Shown: in pieces, positions 63,563 through 64,000 of the stretch
Numbering within the stretch: position 1 is the stretch's first letter
Layout of the letters: each line of letters starts with the position of its first letter
Assembly: GCA_945787845.1 (NCBI GenBank)
Contig: CALZJH010000002.1
Coordinates: forward strand, 124,001-188,000
Direction: 5' to 3'
DNA length: 64,000 nucleotides
Source: an uncultured Woeseiaceae bacterium
Lineage (GTDB): Bacteria > Pseudomonadota > Gammaproteobacteria > Steroidobacterales > Woeseiaceae
Translations under genes and position numbers: made by a program
The notes under the pieces: model-generated
What the model was told of the DNA's origin: nothing
The model's input: only the letters and a program-made list of their open reading frames with translations
Databases searched by the model: none

Positions 63563-63871
63563 CTAGAGGTCTTCCTCCATATTGAAGTTAAACGTGCTGT
63601 CCAGATCACTGTCTTTTTCTTCGCGCAACTCTTCGAGACGCTTGCGGACTTCACGTTTATGCGCAATTTCATCGGGATCAGACGCCTCGAGCTTTGCGAC
63701 GAACTCCTCGACATTGATCTCAGCCGAAGCAGAAATGTCCACGAGCGTATCGCCGCCAATATCCGGAATCTCATCGGAGGAAGGCTCGTCATCCTCCAAT
63801 GTGTTTTCAATCGACTCCTCGTCGACTTCGTCGAGGTCCGTATCTTCGCTATCGCCGTCTTTTCCGATCAT
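63563..63871 (-). CDS. Small acidic protein of unknown function
   Basis: A 102-residue, strongly acidic protein (many Asp/Glu in the first 60 residues, e.g. DLDEVDEESIENTLEDDE) with a charged helix ending in REVRKRLEELREEKDSD and the final FNFNMEEDL. No recognised domain. Start ATG 63871 has GAGG 8 bases upstream; a GTG at 63892 would add seven residues. It lies just after the probable gspF-type gene on the same strand, so it may belong to that operon. Confidence 0.6.
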   Translation of the reverse strand: MIGKDGDSEDTDLDEVDEESIENTLEDDEPSSDEIPDIGGDTLVDISASAEINVEEFVAKLEASDPDEIAHKREVRKRLEELREEKDSDLDSTFNFNMEEDL

Positions 63872-63907
63872 CGCAGCAACCTCATTACTCACAGATCAGC
63901 TGAAATC

Positions 63908-64000
63908 TCATTGAATCAGATTATTAATTTCGAAGATTGGAAGCAAAATTGCAAGCACAATCGTCAGGACAATACCGCCCATCGCCACGATCAGTAGTGG
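63908..64000 (-). CDS. C-terminal end of a probable type II secretion/type IV pilus F protein
   Basis: Only the last 30 codons are inside the window; the gene continues to the right. The translated end is a hydrophobic helix followed by LPIFEINNLIQ, a close match in pattern to GspF C-termini (LPIFELNQLV), which form the last membrane helix of the inner-membrane platform. PilC-type proteins are the alternative. Confidence 0.6.
   Translation of the reverse strand, partial: PLLIVAMGGIVLTIVLAILLPIFEINNLIQ

Noticed and set aside
1-64000. Search for tRNA, rRNA, transposase or integrase genes
   Set aside because: Nothing resembling these was seen; the gaps are short and the genes are core.

Overview
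This 64 kb window is a densely packed, high-GC chromosomal segment of a gammaproteobacterium. The evidence is gene order: pcm-nlpD-rpoS, rpoE-rseABC followed by lepA-lepB-rnc-era-recO-pdxJ-acpS, rne divergent from rluC, and maf-yceD-rpmF-plsX-fabH. The neighbour set rpfE-like/recJ/prfB/lysS recalls Xanthomonas and relatives. A lexA-imuA-imuB-dnaE2 cassette and a sdhC-D-A-B-sdhE operon also fit a marine or soil gammaproteobacterium near Xanthomonadales, Steroidobacterales or Woeseiales; that placement is inference. I saw no rRNA, tRNA, CRISPR array, insertion sequence, prophage or integrase. Nearly all of the window is core chromosome.

Layout. 1-2.8 kb: end of pcm, a YqaA-like membrane protein, nlpD and rpoS. 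2.8-8.5 kb: Mth938-like protein, rpfE-like gene, recJ, prfB with its programmed +1 frameshift, and lysS. 8.6-9.8 kb: an isolated secreted pectinacetylesterase-family protein. 9.8-14.7 kb: ygfZ divergent from a succinate dehydrogenase operon that carries two different SDH assembly-factor genes, a short DUF1674/SDHAF4-like gene at the front and sdhE at the back, then a ygfX-like gene. 14.8-24.4 kb: the envelope-stress sigma-E locus behind a good sigma-E promoter match, running into lepA-lepB-rnc-era-recO-pdxJ-acpS. 24.4-33.9 kb: an exonuclease, rlmD, nagZ, a methylthioinosine phosphorylase, a PAS-GGDEF protein lacking its catalytic motif, and convergent csiV-like and mfd genes. 34-45.1 kb: envelope biogenesis (lolC/E/D, comEC, exbBD, msbA, lpxK, kdsB, a low-molecular-weight phosphatase). 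45.1-49.2 kb: rne and rluC. 49.2-51.1 kb: a small unknown membrane module with a membrane-anchored AraC regulator. 51.1-54.7 kb: phospholipid and fatty-acid start genes. 54.7-57.3 kb: a DUF1232 protein, a GST-like protein, and an L,D-transpeptidase convergent with a small alanine-rich lipoprotein. 57.3-63.6 kb: lexA with an SOS box and the complete imuA-imuB-dnaE2 mutasome. The right edge holds an acidic protein of unknown function and the last 30 codons of a probable gspF/pilC-type gene.

How the genes work together. Three stress circuits sit close together: general stress (RpoS), envelope stress (RpoE with RseA/B/C) and DNA damage (LexA with the mutasome). Much of the rest builds or maintains the envelope: lipid A export and modification, lipoprotein sorting, murein recycling and murein anchoring. 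Start codons are often GTG or TTG, and tight ATGA/GTGA overlaps show strong translational coupling.

The observations most worth a second look are the RF2 frameshift site, the sigma-E promoter hairpin, the two SDH assembly factors flanking one operon, the L,D-transpeptidase/lipoprotein pair whose terminator lies inside the transpeptidase reading frame, the ImuB N-terminal extension with a possible clamp-binding hexapeptide, and the degenerate GGDEF protein. I did not find a clearly novel multi-gene defence or mobile system.
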